Below, in pieces: positions 53,551 to 63,193 of a stretch of DNA of 64,000 nt. The notes under the pieces were generated by a model that saw only the letters and a program-made list of their open reading frames with translations, made no database searches and was not told the origin of the DNA. The position numbers and the translations under genes are program-made. Source of the stretch: Corynebacterium sp. 21KM1197 (GTDB taxonomy: Bacteria > Actinomycetota > Actinomycetes > Mycobacteriales > Mycobacteriaceae); the NCBI RefSeq assembly GCF_033783015.1, contig NZ_CP123907.1, positions 310,001-374,000 on the forward strand, written 5' to 3'. Within the stretch, counting starts at the first letter, position 1. Each line of letters begins with the position of its first letter.

Positions 53551-55074
53551 ATGGCGAAAAACCATTACCGTCCCGCCTATCACGTTTCTCCGCCGCAGGG
53601 GCGCCTGAACGATCCCAATGGCATGTTCCTCAGCGGGAATAACCTCCACGTGCATTACCAGCACGATCCCGTTTTCCCCTTCGCCCCTAAGCGCACCGGC
53701 TGGGCGCACGCGGTGATCCCGCTCGCGGGGGAGGGGGCCTTGATACCTCGACACCTGCCCGCCGCGATGGAGCCGGGGCACGCCTATGACGCCCACGGTT
53801 GCTACTCCGGCTGCGCGGTGCCGCTCCCGAGGCACCTTCTCGCGGAACACGGCGTGGAGGAACGCGGCAGGGAGGAGCACTGTACGGAGCGGAGCGACGT
53901 CGAGAAGCATGACGCCGCGCGACATGCAGCTCAGGCGAGGGTGGCGCTTTTTTATACGGGCAACCTCAAAACCGATGAGGGCCGGGTGGCCACCCAAAAC
54001 CTCACGCTGCTGGAGGATCCGGACGGGCCGCTCGGCGGGGTGTATCGCCGCGCGGAGGATAACCCGATGATCGCCACCCGCCCGGAGGGTTTTACCCCGC
54101 ATTACCGGGACCCGCACGTGACCTTGGACCCGGAGCGCCCCGGTGCCTGGCGCATGGTGCTCGGCGCGCAGCGCGGTGAGGGCGAGGGGGGCGTGGATAG
54201 CGGCGAGGGCGCGGTGACGCTCTACCGCTCCGGGAACCTCAAGGACTGGGAATACGCCGGGCCGATGACCTTTGATACCTCCGAGGCCGCGCCGGGCGAG
54301 GCGCCGGACATCGTGCCCGGCGGATACATGTGGGAATGCCCCAACCTGATTCGGCTCACCGATCAGCACACCGGCGAGGAGATGGACGTGCTGGTGATCT
54401 GCCCCCAGGGGCTCGACGAGGTGGAGGAGGTGCTCCCGGAGAACCCGGACGTGATGGTCACGCACTACGCCAGCACCGATCAGTGCGGTTACCTGGTGGG
54501 CCGCCTAGAGGGCACCACTTTCCACGTGACCAGGGGCTTTAGCGAGCTGGACTACGGGCACGAGTTCTACGCCCCACACCTGATCCCGGAAACCCCCGCC
54601 TCCGCCCTCATGCTCGCCTGGATGGGGCAACCCGCGCAGGACGATAAACCCTCCCTGGCCGAGGGCTGGGTACACATGCTCACCTGTCTGCGTCGGCTCA
54701 CCCTCGTAGACGGATGGTTGCACCAGGAACCCCTGCTGCCGGAGCGTCTCGACGCCCCCGATGCCTTCCGCATCACCGCCACCCTGGGGGAGCGCGACCT
54801 TGAGAAAAAGCTTATCGACGCCACCGGCACCACGCAGGTGCGCCTGACCTACGACGCCGCCGCGCGGGTGCTCTCCGTGGCGCGCCGGGGTGGGCACCTC
54901 GCCCTGGATCGGGGCGACGGCAACGCCTGGGATACCCGCACGTTCCGGGTGGAACCGGGGCCGCTAGAGATGATCGTCGATGGCGCGGCCGTGGAGGTAT
55001 TCGCCGGTGCCACCGGCGTGACCGCCAGCTTGCAGGCGTTTAGCGCGCCGGGCGTGGGCTGGCAGCGCCCATAG
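53551..55074 (+). CDS. GH32 sucrose-6-phosphate hydrolase (beta-fructofuranosidase)
   Basis: A 507-residue GH32 enzyme. The nucleophile is in RLNDPNG (Asp21), the transition-state Asp in HYRDPHV (Asp187), and the acid/base Glu in MWECPNL (Glu262). There is no signal peptide, so it works inside the cell on the phosphorylated sugar delivered by the PTS encoded next. About 40 residues after residue 90 form a Glu/Arg/His-rich insertion (RGREEHCTERSDVEKHDAAR) that is unusual in the family. ATG at 53551; an in-frame GTG at 53530 would add seven residues. Confidence 0.9.
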   Translation: MAKNHYRPAYHVSPPQGRLNDPNGMFLSGNNLHVHYQHDPVFPFAPKRTGWAHAVIPLAGEGALIPRHLPAAMEPGHAYDAHGCYSGCAVPLPRHLLAEHGVEERGREEHCTERSDVEKHDAARHAAQARVALFYTGNLKTDEGRVATQNLTLLEDPDGPLGGVYRRAEDNPMIATRPEGFTPHYRDPHVTLDPERPGAWRMVLGAQRGEGEGGVDSGEGAVTLYRSGNLKDWEYAGPMTFDTSEAAPGEAPDIVPGGYMWECPNLIRLTDQHTGEEMDVLVICPQGLDEVEEVLPENPDVMVTHYASTDQCGYLVGRLEGTTFHVTRGFSELDYGHEFYAPHLIPETPASALMLAWMGQPAQDDKPSLAEGWVHMLTCLRRLTLVDGWLHQEPLLPERLDAPDAFRITATLGERDLEKKLIDATGTTQVRLTYDAAARVLSVARRGGHLALDRGDGNAWDTRTFRVEPGPLEMIVDGAAVEVFAGATGVTASLQAFSAPGVGWQRP

Positions 55075-55077
55075 ACC

Positions 55078-55094
55078 TTAAGATTGACTCTTAA
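55078..55094. promoter_or_regulatory. Operator-like palindrome before the sucrose PTS gene
   Basis: TTAAGA-TTGAC-TCTTAA is a perfect 6-bp inverted repeat. Its centre holds TTGACT, a good -35, with TAAAAA 15 bp further on. A repressor bound here would cover the promoter, suggesting sugar-responsive control. Confidence 0.5.
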
Positions 55095-55137
55095 TTCCGA
55101 TTTGTAAAAAACGACACAAGAAAGCGGAAACGCCACC

Positions 55138-57162
55138 GTGGAACATAAAAAGGTAGCCAGCCGCGTGCTGGAAGCCGTGGGCGGGGAGGATAACCTCGTT
55201 GCCGCCGCGCACTGCGCCACGCGCCTGCGCATGGTGCTCAAGGATGACTCCCGAGTGGATCGGGCCCGCCTGGACGATGATCCCGACCTCAAGGGCACCT
55301 TTGAGGCCGGGGGAATGTTCCAGGTCATCGTGGGGCCCGGCGACGTAGACCGGGTGTTTGCGGAGATGGACGCGCAAACCTCCAAGAGCATCGCGGTGAG
55401 CACCGAGGAACTCAAAGAGGTGGCGGCCAAGGGCGGCAACCCCCTGACCCGCGCCGTGAAGATGCTCTCCGATATTTTCGTGCCGCTGATCCCCATTCTG
55501 GTGGGCGGCGGCCTGCTCATGGCGCTCAATAACGTCCTCACCGCCGAGGGCGTGTTTGGGGATCGCTCGTTGATCGCCATGTATCCGCAGATCGCGGACC
55601 TCTCCGAACTCATCAACCTCCTGGCCTCCGCTCCCTTTGCCTTCCTGCCGGTGTTGGTGGGCTACACGGCCACCAAGCGCTTTGGCGGCAACGAATTCCT
55701 TGGCGCGGGCATGGGCATGGCGATGGTCATGCCCTCCCTGGTCAATGGCTACTCCGTGGCGGAAACGATGGCCAGCGGGAACATGCCCTACTGGGACATC
55801 TTCGGCCTCAACGTGGCCCAGGCCGGATACCAGGGCACGGTGCTGCCGGTGCTGGTGGTTGCCTGGCTGCTGGCCACCACGGAAAAGTTCCTGCACAAGC
55901 GCCTCAAGGGCACCGTGGACTTCCTGCTTACCCCGGTGATCACCCTGCTGATCACCGGCTTTATTACGTTCATCGCGGTGGGCCCGGTGCTGCGCACCGC
56001 CGGCGATGCCCTAGGTGAGGGCCTGGCCTGGCTCTACCACGTGGCGGGCCCCCTGGGCGGCCTGCTGTTTGGTCTGTTCTATTCCCCGATCGTGATTACC
56101 GGCCTGCACCAGTCCTTCCCACCCATCGAGATCCAGCTCTGGGCATCGGACGGCGGCTCCTTTGTATTCCCCGTGGCCTCCATGGCCAATATCGCCCAGG
56201 GCGCGGCCACCCTGGCGGTGTGGACGCTGGCGAAGTCGGACAAGCTCAAGGGCTTGGCCGGTGCCTCGGGATTCTCGGCGATATTCGGCATCACCGAGCC
56301 CGCCATCTTCGGCGTGAACCTGCGCCTGCGCTGGCCGTTCTTTGTAGCGATGGGCGGCGCGGCCCTGGGTGGCGCGCTGGTGGCGCTGTTCAAGATCAAG
56401 GCCACCGCCCTGGGCGCGGCGGGCTTCCTGGGCGTGGTTTCCATGCGCGCCGGAGACTGGGGCACCTTCATGATTCTGGCCGTGGTGACCTTTGCGGCGA
56501 CCTTCGGCGCCACCTGGGCCTACGGGCGATACCTGGTGTCCAAGAACGGCAGCATTGACCCGGATTCGGTGGGTGCTGCTCCGGCGGGTGCTGCTGTATC
56601 TGCGGGAGCCGCGGACTCGGCTTCGGCGCAGCAGCCCAGCGAGGCGGCCGCCGACGCCACCCCCGTGACCTCCCCGCTCACCGGCCAGGCCCTGGCGCTG
56701 GCGGAAGTCTCCGATCCGATGTTCGCGGCCGGGAAACTCGGCGCGGGCGTGGCGGTGGTGCCGGAGGAGGGCGTGCTGCGCTCCCCGGTGACGGGCACCG
56801 TCACCGTGGCCTTCCCCAGCGGGCACGCCTTTGCGGTGCGCACCAAAGCCCAGGACGGCTCCAACGTGGACATCCTCATGCACATCGGCTTTGACACCGT
56901 GAACCTCAAGGGGCAGCACTTTAGCCCCAAGGCGGGCAAGGGCGATCAGGTGCAGGCGGGCGACGTGCTCTGCGAGTTCGACATCGCCGCGATCAAGGCC
57001 GCCGGCTATGAGGTGACCACGCCCGTGGTGGTGGCCAACTCTAAAAAGACCGGACCCGTGCTTCCCGCCGCGAGCCTGGCGCTGCCGGGCGCGGTGGCGG
57101 CGGGGGAGGACCTGCTGACCGTGGACATGAAGCCCGCTGCGGAGGCCGCCCCGGCCTCCTAA
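55138..57162 (+). CDS. ptsS: Sucrose-type PTS permease, EIIBCA
   Basis: A 674-residue transporter that imports and phosphorylates the sugar. The EIIB domain has the phosphorylated Cys26 in [16 protein letters not shown] covers roughly residues 100-470 with about ten helices ([39 protein letters not shown]). A Ala/Ser-rich linker leads to EIIA, with the active His582 in [13 protein letters not shown]. The substrate is assigned by similarity to C. glutamicum ptsS and by the GH32 and kinase neighbours. GTG start. Confidence 0.9.
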   Translation: MEHKKVASRVLEAVGGEDNLVAAAHCATRLRMVLKDDSRVDRARLDDDPDLKGTFEAGGMFQVIVGPGDVDRVFAEMDAQTSKSIAVSTEELKEVAAKGGNPLTRAVKMLSDIFVPLIPILVGGGLLMALNNVLTAEGVFGDRSLIAMYPQIADLSELINLLASAPFAFLPVLVGYTATKRFGGNEFLGAGMGMAMVMPSLVNGYSVAETMASGNMPYWDIFGLNVAQAGYQGTVLPVLVVAWLLATTEKFLHKRLKGTVDFLLTPVITLLITGFITFIAVGPVLRTAGDALGEGLAWLYHVAGPLGGLLFGLFYSPIVITGLHQSFPPIEIQLWASDGGSFVFPVASMANIAQGAATLAVWTLAKSDKLKGLAGASGFSAIFGITEPAIFGVNLRLRWPFFVAMGGAALGGALVALFKIKATALGAAGFLGVVSMRAGDWGTFMILAVVTFAATFGATWAYGRYLVSKNGSIDPDSVGAAPAGAAVSAGAADSASAQQPSEAAADATPVTSPLTGQALALAEVSDPMFAAGKLGAGVAVVPEEGVLRSPVTGTVTVAFPSGHAFAVRTKAQDGSNVDILMHIGFDTVNLKGQHFSPKAGKGDQVQAGDVLCEFDIAAIKAAGYEVTTPVVVANSKKTGPVLPAASLALPGAVAAGEDLLTVDMKPAAEAAPAS

Positions 57163-57177
57163 TACGCCAGCAAGTGG

Positions 57178-57218
57178 CTCCCCCGGAATGCGGATCGAAC
57201 CGCTCCGGGGGAGTTTTG
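57178..57218 (+). terminator. Terminator after the PTS gene
   Basis: CTCCCCCGGA (57178-57187) pairs perfectly with TCCGGGGGAG (57204-57213), followed by TTTT. Confidence 0.85.
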
Positions 57219-57385
57219 CGTGCGGGCAAGCGATGGTGGTTTAATAGGGCGGCTGTCTGCGTGACGGGTGCGTTCCGAGCCCGGATGGCGGTATTGCCAG
57301 CGCAGGAAACGCAATTTGTACATAGACCGCGTGCGTTCAGGGCGGAAATCTGGCGCACACTCAAACCAGGTCAAGGAGACCAGCA

Positions 57386-57754
57386 GTGATTCAGCAGGAA
57401 TCGCGTCTGAAGGTCGCCGATAACACCGGTGCACGAGAGATCCTGTGCATCCGCGTTCTCGGCGGTTCCACCCGACGCTTTGCCGGTATCGGTGACACCA
57501 TCGTGGCCACCGTCAAGGAAGCCACCCCCGGCGGCAACGTCAAGGCCGGTGAAGTGGTGAAGGCCGTGATCGTGCGTACCAAGAAGGAGACCCGTCGCCC
57601 GGACGGCTCCTACATTGCGTTCGACGAGAACGCCGCCGTGCTCATCAAGAACGATGGTGAGCCCCGCGGCACCCGCATCTTCGGGCCGGTGGCCCGCGAG
57701 CTGCGCGAAAAGAAGTTCATGAAGATTGTGTCGCTGGCACCGGAGGTGATCTAA
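57386..57754 (+). CDS. rplN: 50S ribosomal protein L14
   Basis: A 122-residue L14 starting GTG at 57386 ([20 protein letters not shown]). It resumes the ribosomal cluster after the first interruption. AAGGAG lies upstream; a promoter must lie in the 220 bp after the PTS terminator but was not resolved. Confidence 0.97.
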   Translation: MIQQESRLKVADNTGAREILCIRVLGGSTRRFAGIGDTIVATVKEATPGGNVKAGEVVKAVIVRTKKETRRPDGSYIAFDENAAVLIKNDGEPRGTRIFGPVARELREKKFMKIVSLAPEVI

Positions 57755-58069
57755 GTGAAGATCCGCAAGGGCGATATGGTCCAGGTGATCTCCGGCCCCG
57801 ATAAGGGTGCCCAGGGCAAGGTCATTCAGGCCTTCCCCAAGACCGAGAAGGTGCTCGTGGAGGGCGTGAACCGCATCAAGAAGCATGTGGCTAACTCCGC
57901 TCCCGAGCGTGGCGCCGAGTCCGGCGGCATCGTGACCCAGGAGGCCCCCATTCACGCTTCCAACGTGATGGTGCTGGATTCCGAGGGCAAGCCCACCCGC
58001 GTCGGCTACCGCTTCGACGAGGACGGCAAGAAGGTCCGCATTGCGCGTAGCAACGGGAAGGACATCTAA
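57755..58069 (+). CDS. rplX: 50S ribosomal protein L24
   Basis: A 104-residue L24 with the N-terminal KOW motif ([20 protein letters not shown]). GTG start immediately after the rplN stop; its last base overlaps rplE. Confidence 0.97.
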   Translation: MKIRKGDMVQVISGPDKGAQGKVIQAFPKTEKVLVEGVNRIKKHVANSAPERGAESGGIVTQEAPIHASNVMVLDSEGKPTRVGYRFDEDGKKVRIARSNGKDI

Positions 58070-58653
58070 TGAGCGAGAACTACACCCCGCGTCTCAAGAC
58101 CGTCTACCGCGAAGAGATCCGCACCAAGCTCAACGATAAGTATGAGTACGAGAACGTCATGCAGATCCCCGGTCTGACCAAGATCGTGGTGAACATGGGT
58201 GTGGGCGACGCCGCCCGCGACTCCAAGCTCATCAACGGCGCCATCGAGGACCTGACCCTGATCACGGGCCAGAAGCCGCAGATCCGCCGCGCCCGCAAGT
58301 CCATCGCTAACTTCAAGTTGCGCGAGGGCATGCCCATCGGCGCGAAGGTGACCCTGCGCGGCGACCGCATGTGGGAGTTCCTGGATCGTCTGCTGACCGT
58401 GGCCCTGCCGCGTATCCGCGACTTCCGTGGCCTCTCCGACCAGCAGTTTGACGGCCACGGTAACTACACCTTCGGCCTGACCGAGCAGACGATGTTCTAC
58501 GAGATCGACGTGGACAAGGTTGATCGTCCGCGCGGCATGGACATCACCGTGGTGACCACCGCCACGAACAACGAGGAGGGTCGCTCCCTCCTGCGCCTGC
58601 TGGGCTTCCCGTTCAAGGACGGCGAGGGCAAGATGCAGGCCAAGGAGGCCTAA
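58069..58653 (+). CDS. rplE: 50S ribosomal protein L5
   Basis: A 194-residue L5, 5S rRNA binder. [20 protein letters not shown] and [18 protein letters not shown] are conserved. Its ATG overlaps the rplX stop (TAATG). Confidence 0.97.
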   Translation: MSENYTPRLKTVYREEIRTKLNDKYEYENVMQIPGLTKIVVNMGVGDAARDSKLINGAIEDLTLITGQKPQIRRARKSIANFKLREGMPIGAKVTLRGDRMWEFLDRLLTVALPRIRDFRGLSDQQFDGHGNYTFGLTEQTMFYEIDVDKVDRPRGMDITVVTTATNNEEGRSLLRLLGFPFKDGEGKMQAKEA

Positions 58654-58671
58654 AGTTAGCCCCTTAGCGTG

Positions 58672-58703
58672 AAGGGCCCCGGCATATCGCCGGGGCCCTT
58701 TGT
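58672..58703 (+). terminator. Terminator after rplE
   Basis: AAGGGCCCCGGC (58672-58683) pairs perfectly with GCCGGGGCCCTT (58689-58700) around a 5-nt loop, then TTG. It may also serve the convergent cynS gene. Confidence 0.85.
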
Positions 58704-58718
58704 CGTAGGCAGAGGCAA

Positions 58719-59183
58719 TTACCAGCGGTAGTCGAGGAACTTGCCGTCGAGGGTGATGACCACGCGGTCGCCGTCAGGATCGGGGCGGCGGCGCAGGTCC
58801 ACCTTGAAGTTGATGGCGCTCATGATGCCATCGCCAAACTCCTCGTGGATCAGTTCCTTCAGCGCCGGGCCGTACACCGAGAGTGCCTCGTGCAGGCGAT
58901 ATATGGTGGGGTCGCGCTGCACCGAGGGATCGCTACCTCGGGTGGGCTGTAGTTGTAGGGATTCCACCACGGCCTCCCGCTCCGATCCGGTAAAGCCCAG
59001 GCGTTCGGTGAGGGCGGTGGCCTGCTCGGCGGTCATGGGGTGTTGGCCGAGCAGGGCGGCGGTGGTCCAGACCACGGGGGCGTCGATAAGCGCGGCGAGT
59101 TCCGCCCAGGTCGCGCCGGTGCGAATGCGCTGGGCGGTGATGAGTGCGGCGGCGTCGGATTTGGAGATAATTGGTTGAGTCAT
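58719..59183 (-). CDS. cynS: Cyanate hydratase (cyanase)
   Basis: A 154-residue enzyme that converts cyanate and bicarbonate to ammonia and carbon dioxide. The catalytic residues match E. coli numbering: Arg96 and Glu99 in YRLHEAL and Ser122 in GIMSAINF. The N-terminal helical domain and C-terminal dimerisation sequence ending LDGKFLDYRW are complete. No cynT or cynX lies nearby. The ATG at 59183 follows GAAAGGAGC. One 11-mer copy (59081-59091) is read L-I-D-A. Confidence 0.93.
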   Translation of the reverse strand: MTQPIISKSDAAALITAQRIRTGATWAELAALIDAPVVWTTAALLGQHPMTAEQATALTERLGFTGSEREAVVESLQLQPTRGSDPSVQRDPTIYRLHEALSVYGPALKELIHEEFGDGIMSAINFKVDLRRRPDPDGDRVVITLDGKFLDYRW

Positions 59184-59371
59184 ATTTGCTCCTTTCGGTC
59201 AAAAGGTATTACCCAGGCTAGCGATACGGGCGGTGAAATCACACCAGTCACACAAGTTTTGTTATCATTCCTTGGGAAAATATCTTTTGGCTACACTCCG
59301 CCTGTATTTCCTCTGGTCAATGGCCTGGTGAGGCCCCGGGGGCAAACCCCATCAGCGGTGGAGAAGATTGG

Positions 59372-60727
59372 ATGAAACACGTGAAGAAAACACGTCTGCT
59401 CGCATTGATGACGGCCGTTGCAGTGGCGTTGCCCACGGCCCCTGCCGTGGCGGCCCCCACGCTTCCCGTCATCCCCAATTCCAGCGATCTCCTACCGGAG
59501 GGAAGCTCCTCGATCCAGCGGAGCGATCATGGCTTCTTTGAGAACCACGAGGATCTCTCCGGGCGCAACCCCGGTGACATCCTGGACGTGCGCCACCTGC
59601 CCTACCACGCCTTTGCGGCCCCGCTGCCCCTGGAGGTAGTGCAGATCAAGTACGTGACCATCAACGCGCAGGGGCACAAGACCCACGGCATCACCTCCGT
59701 GGTCAAGCCCACGGGGCCGGGCAACGGCAAGTTGGTGTCCATGCACTCCATCTATGATTCCCTCAACCCCGAGCACTCGCCCTCGCGCTCCATCGCTGGC
59801 GATCTCTCCGTGGGCAATATCGCCTACACCGGCACCGAGACCGTGCAGATCCTGAACTTCCTGGCCAAGGGATACGCGGTGGCCTTCCCGGACATCGAGG
59901 GGCAGACCGCGAACTTCATCGCAGGTCCCGAGTACGGCACCACCACCCTGGACGGTATTCGGGCGGCCCTGCACGTGCCCGATACCGGCCTGAACCCCGA
60001 TTCCCAGGTGGGTCTGGTGGGCTACTCCGGCGGTGCCATCGCCACCAACTGGGCCGCGCAGTTGGCCCCCTCCTACGCCCCGGACATTAATGACAACCTC
60101 GTGGGCGCGGCCACCGGCGGCGTGCTGGTGAACCCGATCAACAACATCAACTACGTGAGCGGCTCCGCCTACTGGGCGCCGATTCAGTTGATGGCCGTGG
60201 TGGGCCTTAGCCGCGCCTATGGCGTAGACCTGGCCCAGTACTTCAACGACTTTGGCCGTATGATGCTAAGCCGCGTGGAGAACTCCTCCATCACCGAGGT
60301 GGTGGGTTCCATGCCCGGCCTGACCTGGGAGGCCCTGGTCAAGCCGGAGTACCGCGATCCGTACGCGATCCCGGAGTTGGTGGACGTGATCCGCAAGGTG
60401 AACATGGGCCTGGCACCCGACCCCACCGTGCCCTTCTACTACACGCAGGGCGTGGTGGGCGAGGTTGCCGGTACCGTGGACGTGCAGCGCGGCCTGGGCA
60501 AGGCGGGCGACGGCGTGATGGTGGCCGATGATTCCCGTGCCCTGGCAAACAAGTACTGTGCCGCTGGCGTTCCGGTGCAGTACGAGGAGCACCCGGTGCC
60601 CCACGTCACCGGCGGCGCCACCTGGTTTGTCAATGCCGTGGGTTGGATGACCGACCGCTTTGAGGGCAAGCCCGCCCCGAGCACCTGCGGCAGCATTCCC
60701 GCAGGCGATCAGAGCATTCTGCACTAA
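59372..60727 (+). CDS. Secreted lipase of the LIP family
   Basis: A 451-residue exported hydrolase. Signal peptide: LLALMTAVAVALPTAPAVAA. The nucleophile elbow is VGLVGYSGGAIATNWAAQLA; a late Asp (VMVADDSRALA) and His (HPVPHVTGGATWF) complete the likely triad. The overall pattern (DILDVRHLPYHAF, FPDIEGQTANFIAG) fits the secretory lipase family first known from Candida and common in corynebacteria. A cysteine pair near the C-terminus may form a disulfide. Release of fatty acids from host or environmental lipids is inferred. Confidence 0.88.
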   Translation: MKHVKKTRLLALMTAVAVALPTAPAVAAPTLPVIPNSSDLLPEGSSSIQRSDHGFFENHEDLSGRNPGDILDVRHLPYHAFAAPLPLEVVQIKYVTINAQGHKTHGITSVVKPTGPGNGKLVSMHSIYDSLNPEHSPSRSIAGDLSVGNIAYTGTETVQILNFLAKGYAVAFPDIEGQTANFIAGPEYGTTTLDGIRAALHVPDTGLNPDSQVGLVGYSGGAIATNWAAQLAPSYAPDINDNLVGAATGGVLVNPINNINYVSGSAYWAPIQLMAVVGLSRAYGVDLAQYFNDFGRMMLSRVENSSITEVVGSMPGLTWEALVKPEYRDPYAIPELVDVIRKVNMGLAPDPTVPFYYTQGVVGEVAGTVDVQRGLGKAGDGVMVADDSRALANKYCAAGVPVQYEEHPVPHVTGGATWFVNAVGWMTDRFEGKPAPSTCGSIPAGDQSILH

Positions 60728-60754
60728 TCGGAGCTAATCGGGGGCTGGAATGCT

Positions 60755-60783
60755 GCGGGCCTGGGAAACCGGGCCCGCTTTTC
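60755..60783 (+). terminator. Terminator after the secreted lipase
   Basis: GCGGGCC (60755-60761) pairs with GGCCCGC (60772-60778), followed by TTTTC. Confidence 0.75.
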
Positions 60784-60791
60784 TTATGCGC

Positions 60792-61505
60792 TTATTCGTG
60801 GAGATCGCCGCTGTAGAGCAGGGCGGTGTTCTTGCAGCACAGGAGAATGAGCCCGTGCTCGCGGGCGTGCTCCACCGCCGCGCCGGTGGGAGTGAGCGGG
60901 GAGGAGACGCCGCGAAAGCCCGCGCGCTGGGCGCGCCTCAGCACGTCGAGGGTGGGGCGGGCGCTGAGTAGTAGAAACGCACCCCGGGCCGGGCGCTGGG
61001 CTGCGGGCTCGGCCACCAGCAGCGCGCCCATCACTTTGTCCACGGCATTGATCGCGGCGAGGTCCTCCCGGTGCGTGGTGTGTCCCTCCCGCATCGCCGA
61101 GGCTTGGTAGAGGTCATCGGGCTGCGCCACGGGGGTGGCCTCCAGCAGGGCGCGCACCTCGGTGGTGCTTATCGACGCCCCGGTGCGCTCAACCTCGGGC
61201 GGTGGCCCCACTTGCGGGTTGAGCCGCAGATCCAGGACGTTATAGGTATTGCACTGGTTCTCTCCCTCCGCCCCGGCGCAGTAGCGGGCCTCGCTGAGGT
61301 CCTCGGCGCGGGTGATGAGGCCCTCGGCGTAGAGCAGGCCGTGGGCCAGTTCGATGTCATTTCCGGGCGTGCGGGGGAGGCGGTAACGGGGGCCGTCGAT
61401 AAGCCGAATCTCCAGGGGCTCCTCGCTGAGCACGGGGGCCGCGCGGCGGGAGGAGCCCTCTGCGTGGAGGTGCAGGGCGGGGACCCTGGGGGTGCGTCTG
61501 CTCAT
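60792..61505 (-). CDS. fdhD: FdhD-family protein lacking the usual CxxC loop
   Basis: A 237-residue protein, shorter than the usual 260-280. FdhD marks are present: SEEPLEIRL, RTPGNDIELAHGLLYAEGLI, the REDLAAINAVDKVMGALL helix and FRGVSSPLTPTGAAVE. FdhD proteins carry sulfur from IscS to the formate dehydrogenase molybdenum cofactor through a flexible Cys-x-x-Cys loop. In this protein the corresponding stretch (residues 109-124) reads GASISTTEVRALLEAT with no cysteine. Two adjacent cysteines occur near the C-terminus (LLCCKN). Two 11-mer copies lie in the gene. The ATG at 61505 gives MSRRTPRVPALHL. Confidence 0.8.
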   Translation of the reverse strand: MSRRTPRVPALHLHAEGSSRRAAPVLSEEPLEIRLIDGPRYRLPRTPGNDIELAHGLLYAEGLITRAEDLSEARYCAGAEGENQCNTYNVLDLRLNPQVGPPPEVERTGASISTTEVRALLEATPVAQPDDLYQASAMREGHTTHREDLAAINAVDKVMGALLVAEPAAQRPARGAFLLLSARPTLDVLRRAQRAGFRGVSSPLTPTGAAVEHAREHGLILLCCKNTALLYSGDLHE

Positions 61506-61789
61506 GGGGCTCACCTTAGCGGGAGGATTTTGCCTGCGCGGCGGCGTGTGGGTAAAGTTTATCGCTGGACTTCTGCGCGCCACGGCTGTGGTGCGCGGCT
61601 TTCCGTTAATTGAACACGAACACCTACTTTGCCGTAGGCCCCTCGCCGGATATGCGGACCGTGTGAAATGTGGCAGCGAGCAGCCCCCATTACTGAGTGG
61701 GGGAGAGCGCAAGTGGCCCGAAAGATACGCGGAGAACGCTTTATCGGTGAGCGCAGGGAACCGCGGCGAGAAAGGCTAGAGGTCGCTTT

Positions 61790-62188
61790 ATGACCATGAC
61801 TGATCCTATCGCGGACATGCTGTCGCGCGTGCGCAACGCTAATCACGCGCACCACGACGTCGTGTCCATGCCTTCCTCGAAGATCAAGGCGAACATCGCC
61901 GAGATCCTCAAGCAGGAGGGCTACATTGCGAACTACACCGTCGAGGACGCCAAGGTCGGCAAGACCCTGTCCCTCGAACTGAAGTACGGCCCCCAGCGCG
62001 AGCGCTCCATCTCCGGTCTGCGCCGCGTGTCCAAGCCGGGTCTGCGCGTGTACGCAAAGTCCACCGAACTGCCGACGGTCCTTGGCGGCCTGGGTGTGGC
62101 CATCATCTCCACCTCCCAGGGTCTGCTGACCGATCGCCAGGCGAGCGAGAAGGGCGTAGGCGGAGAAGTCCTCGCCTACGTCTGGTAA
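61790..62188 (+). CDS. rpsH: 30S ribosomal protein S8
   Basis: A 132-residue S8, ATG at 61790 ([20 protein letters not shown]). The C-terminal [20 protein letters not shown] rRNA-binding motif is intact. It restarts the ribosomal cluster; the 284-bp gap before it should hold its promoter. Confidence 0.97.
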   Translation: MTMTDPIADMLSRVRNANHAHHDVVSMPSSKIKANIAEILKQEGYIANYTVEDAKVGKTLSLELKYGPQRERSISGLRRVSKPGLRVYAKSTELPTVLGGLGVAIISTSQGLLTDRQASEKGVGGEVLAYVW

Positions 62189-62206
62189 AGGGAGAAGTGA
62201 TAAGCA

Positions 62207-62743
62207 ATGTCGCGAGTTGGTAAGGCTCCCATCGCCATTCCGTCCGGTGTGGAAACGAAGATCGACGGCCAGCACGTCGAGGTCAAGGGCCCCAAGGGCA
62301 CCCTGTCCCTGGACGTTCCGGCCCCCATCGCCGTGGCTGTGGAGGACAACCAGATTGTGGTGTCCCGCCCGGACGATCAGCGCAAGAACCGTGCCCTGCA
62401 CGGCCTTTCCCGGTCGCTGATCAACAACTGCGTGGTCGGCGTCACCGAGGGTTACACCATCAAGATGGAAATCTTCGGCGTGGGCTACCGCGTCCAGGCC
62501 AAGGGCAAGAACCTGGAGTTCTCCCTGGGTTATTCCCACCCGATCCTCATCGAGGCTCCGGAGGGCATCACCTTTGCCGTGGACGGCAACACGAAGTTCT
62601 CCATCGCCGGTATCGACAAGCAGCAGGTTGGGCAGATCGCCGCGAACATCCGTCGTCTGCGGAAGGACGATCCTTACAAGGGTAAGGGCATCCGCTACGA
62701 GGGTGAGCAGATCCGCCGCAAGGTCGGAAAGACGGGTAAGTAA
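62207..62743 (+). CDS. rplF: 50S ribosomal protein L6
   Basis: A 178-residue L6: [20 protein letters not shown] and the C-terminal [20 protein letters not shown] motif. GGGAGAAG precedes the start. Confidence 0.97.
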   Translation: MSRVGKAPIAIPSGVETKIDGQHVEVKGPKGTLSLDVPAPIAVAVEDNQIVVSRPDDQRKNRALHGLSRSLINNCVVGVTEGYTIKMEIFGVGYRVQAKGKNLEFSLGYSHPILIEAPEGITFAVDGNTKFSIAGIDKQQVGQIAANIRRLRKDDPYKGKGIRYEGEQIRRKVGKTGK

Positions 62744-62745
62744 GC

Positions 62746-63153
62746 ATGAGCAACAACGCAGAGCAAAACAAGAAGCGCACGCCGGTGGGCAAGGATATTT
62801 CCTCGCGCCGTCGCGCTGCCCGTGCCCGCCGTCACTTCCGCGTTCGCAAGAACCTGCGTGGTACCCCCGAGGCCCCGCGCCTGGTGGTTCACCGTTCCTC
62901 GCGTCACATGCACGCGCAGGTCATCGACGACACCATCGGCCACACCCTTGTTGCCGCCTCCACCATCGAGCCGGAGATCCGGGCGATGGAGGGCGACAAG
63001 AAGACCAAGGGTGCCAAGGTGGGCGAGCTGATCGCCCAGCGCGCCAAGGAAGCCGGCATCGAGAAGGTCGTGTTCGACCGCGCCGGTTACAAGTACCACG
63101 GCCGCGTTGCCGCGCTGGCCGACGCAGCCCGTGAAGGTGGTTTGAAGTTCTAA
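62746..63153 (+). CDS. rplR: 50S ribosomal protein L18
   Basis: A 135-residue L18, 5S rRNA binder. The N-terminal 20 residues are polar and Lys/Arg-rich; [18 protein letters not shown] and the ending [17 protein letters not shown] are conserved. Starts 3 bp after rplF. Confidence 0.97.
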   Translation: MSNNAEQNKKRTPVGKDISSRRRAARARRHFRVRKNLRGTPEAPRLVVHRSSRHMHAQVIDDTIGHTLVAASTIEPEIRAMEGDKKTKGAKVGELIAQRAKEAGIEKVVFDRAGYKYHGRVAALADAAREGGLKF

Positions 63154-63193
63154 TGATCGCCACCTCGCAGAACATCAACGGAAGGATCGCGTA

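Noticed and set aside
52435-54465. The PfkB kinase as a 676-residue fusion
   Set aside because: The upstream part is antisense to the GH32 gene. The ATG at 53319 has a good ribosome binding site and gives a normal PfkB start.
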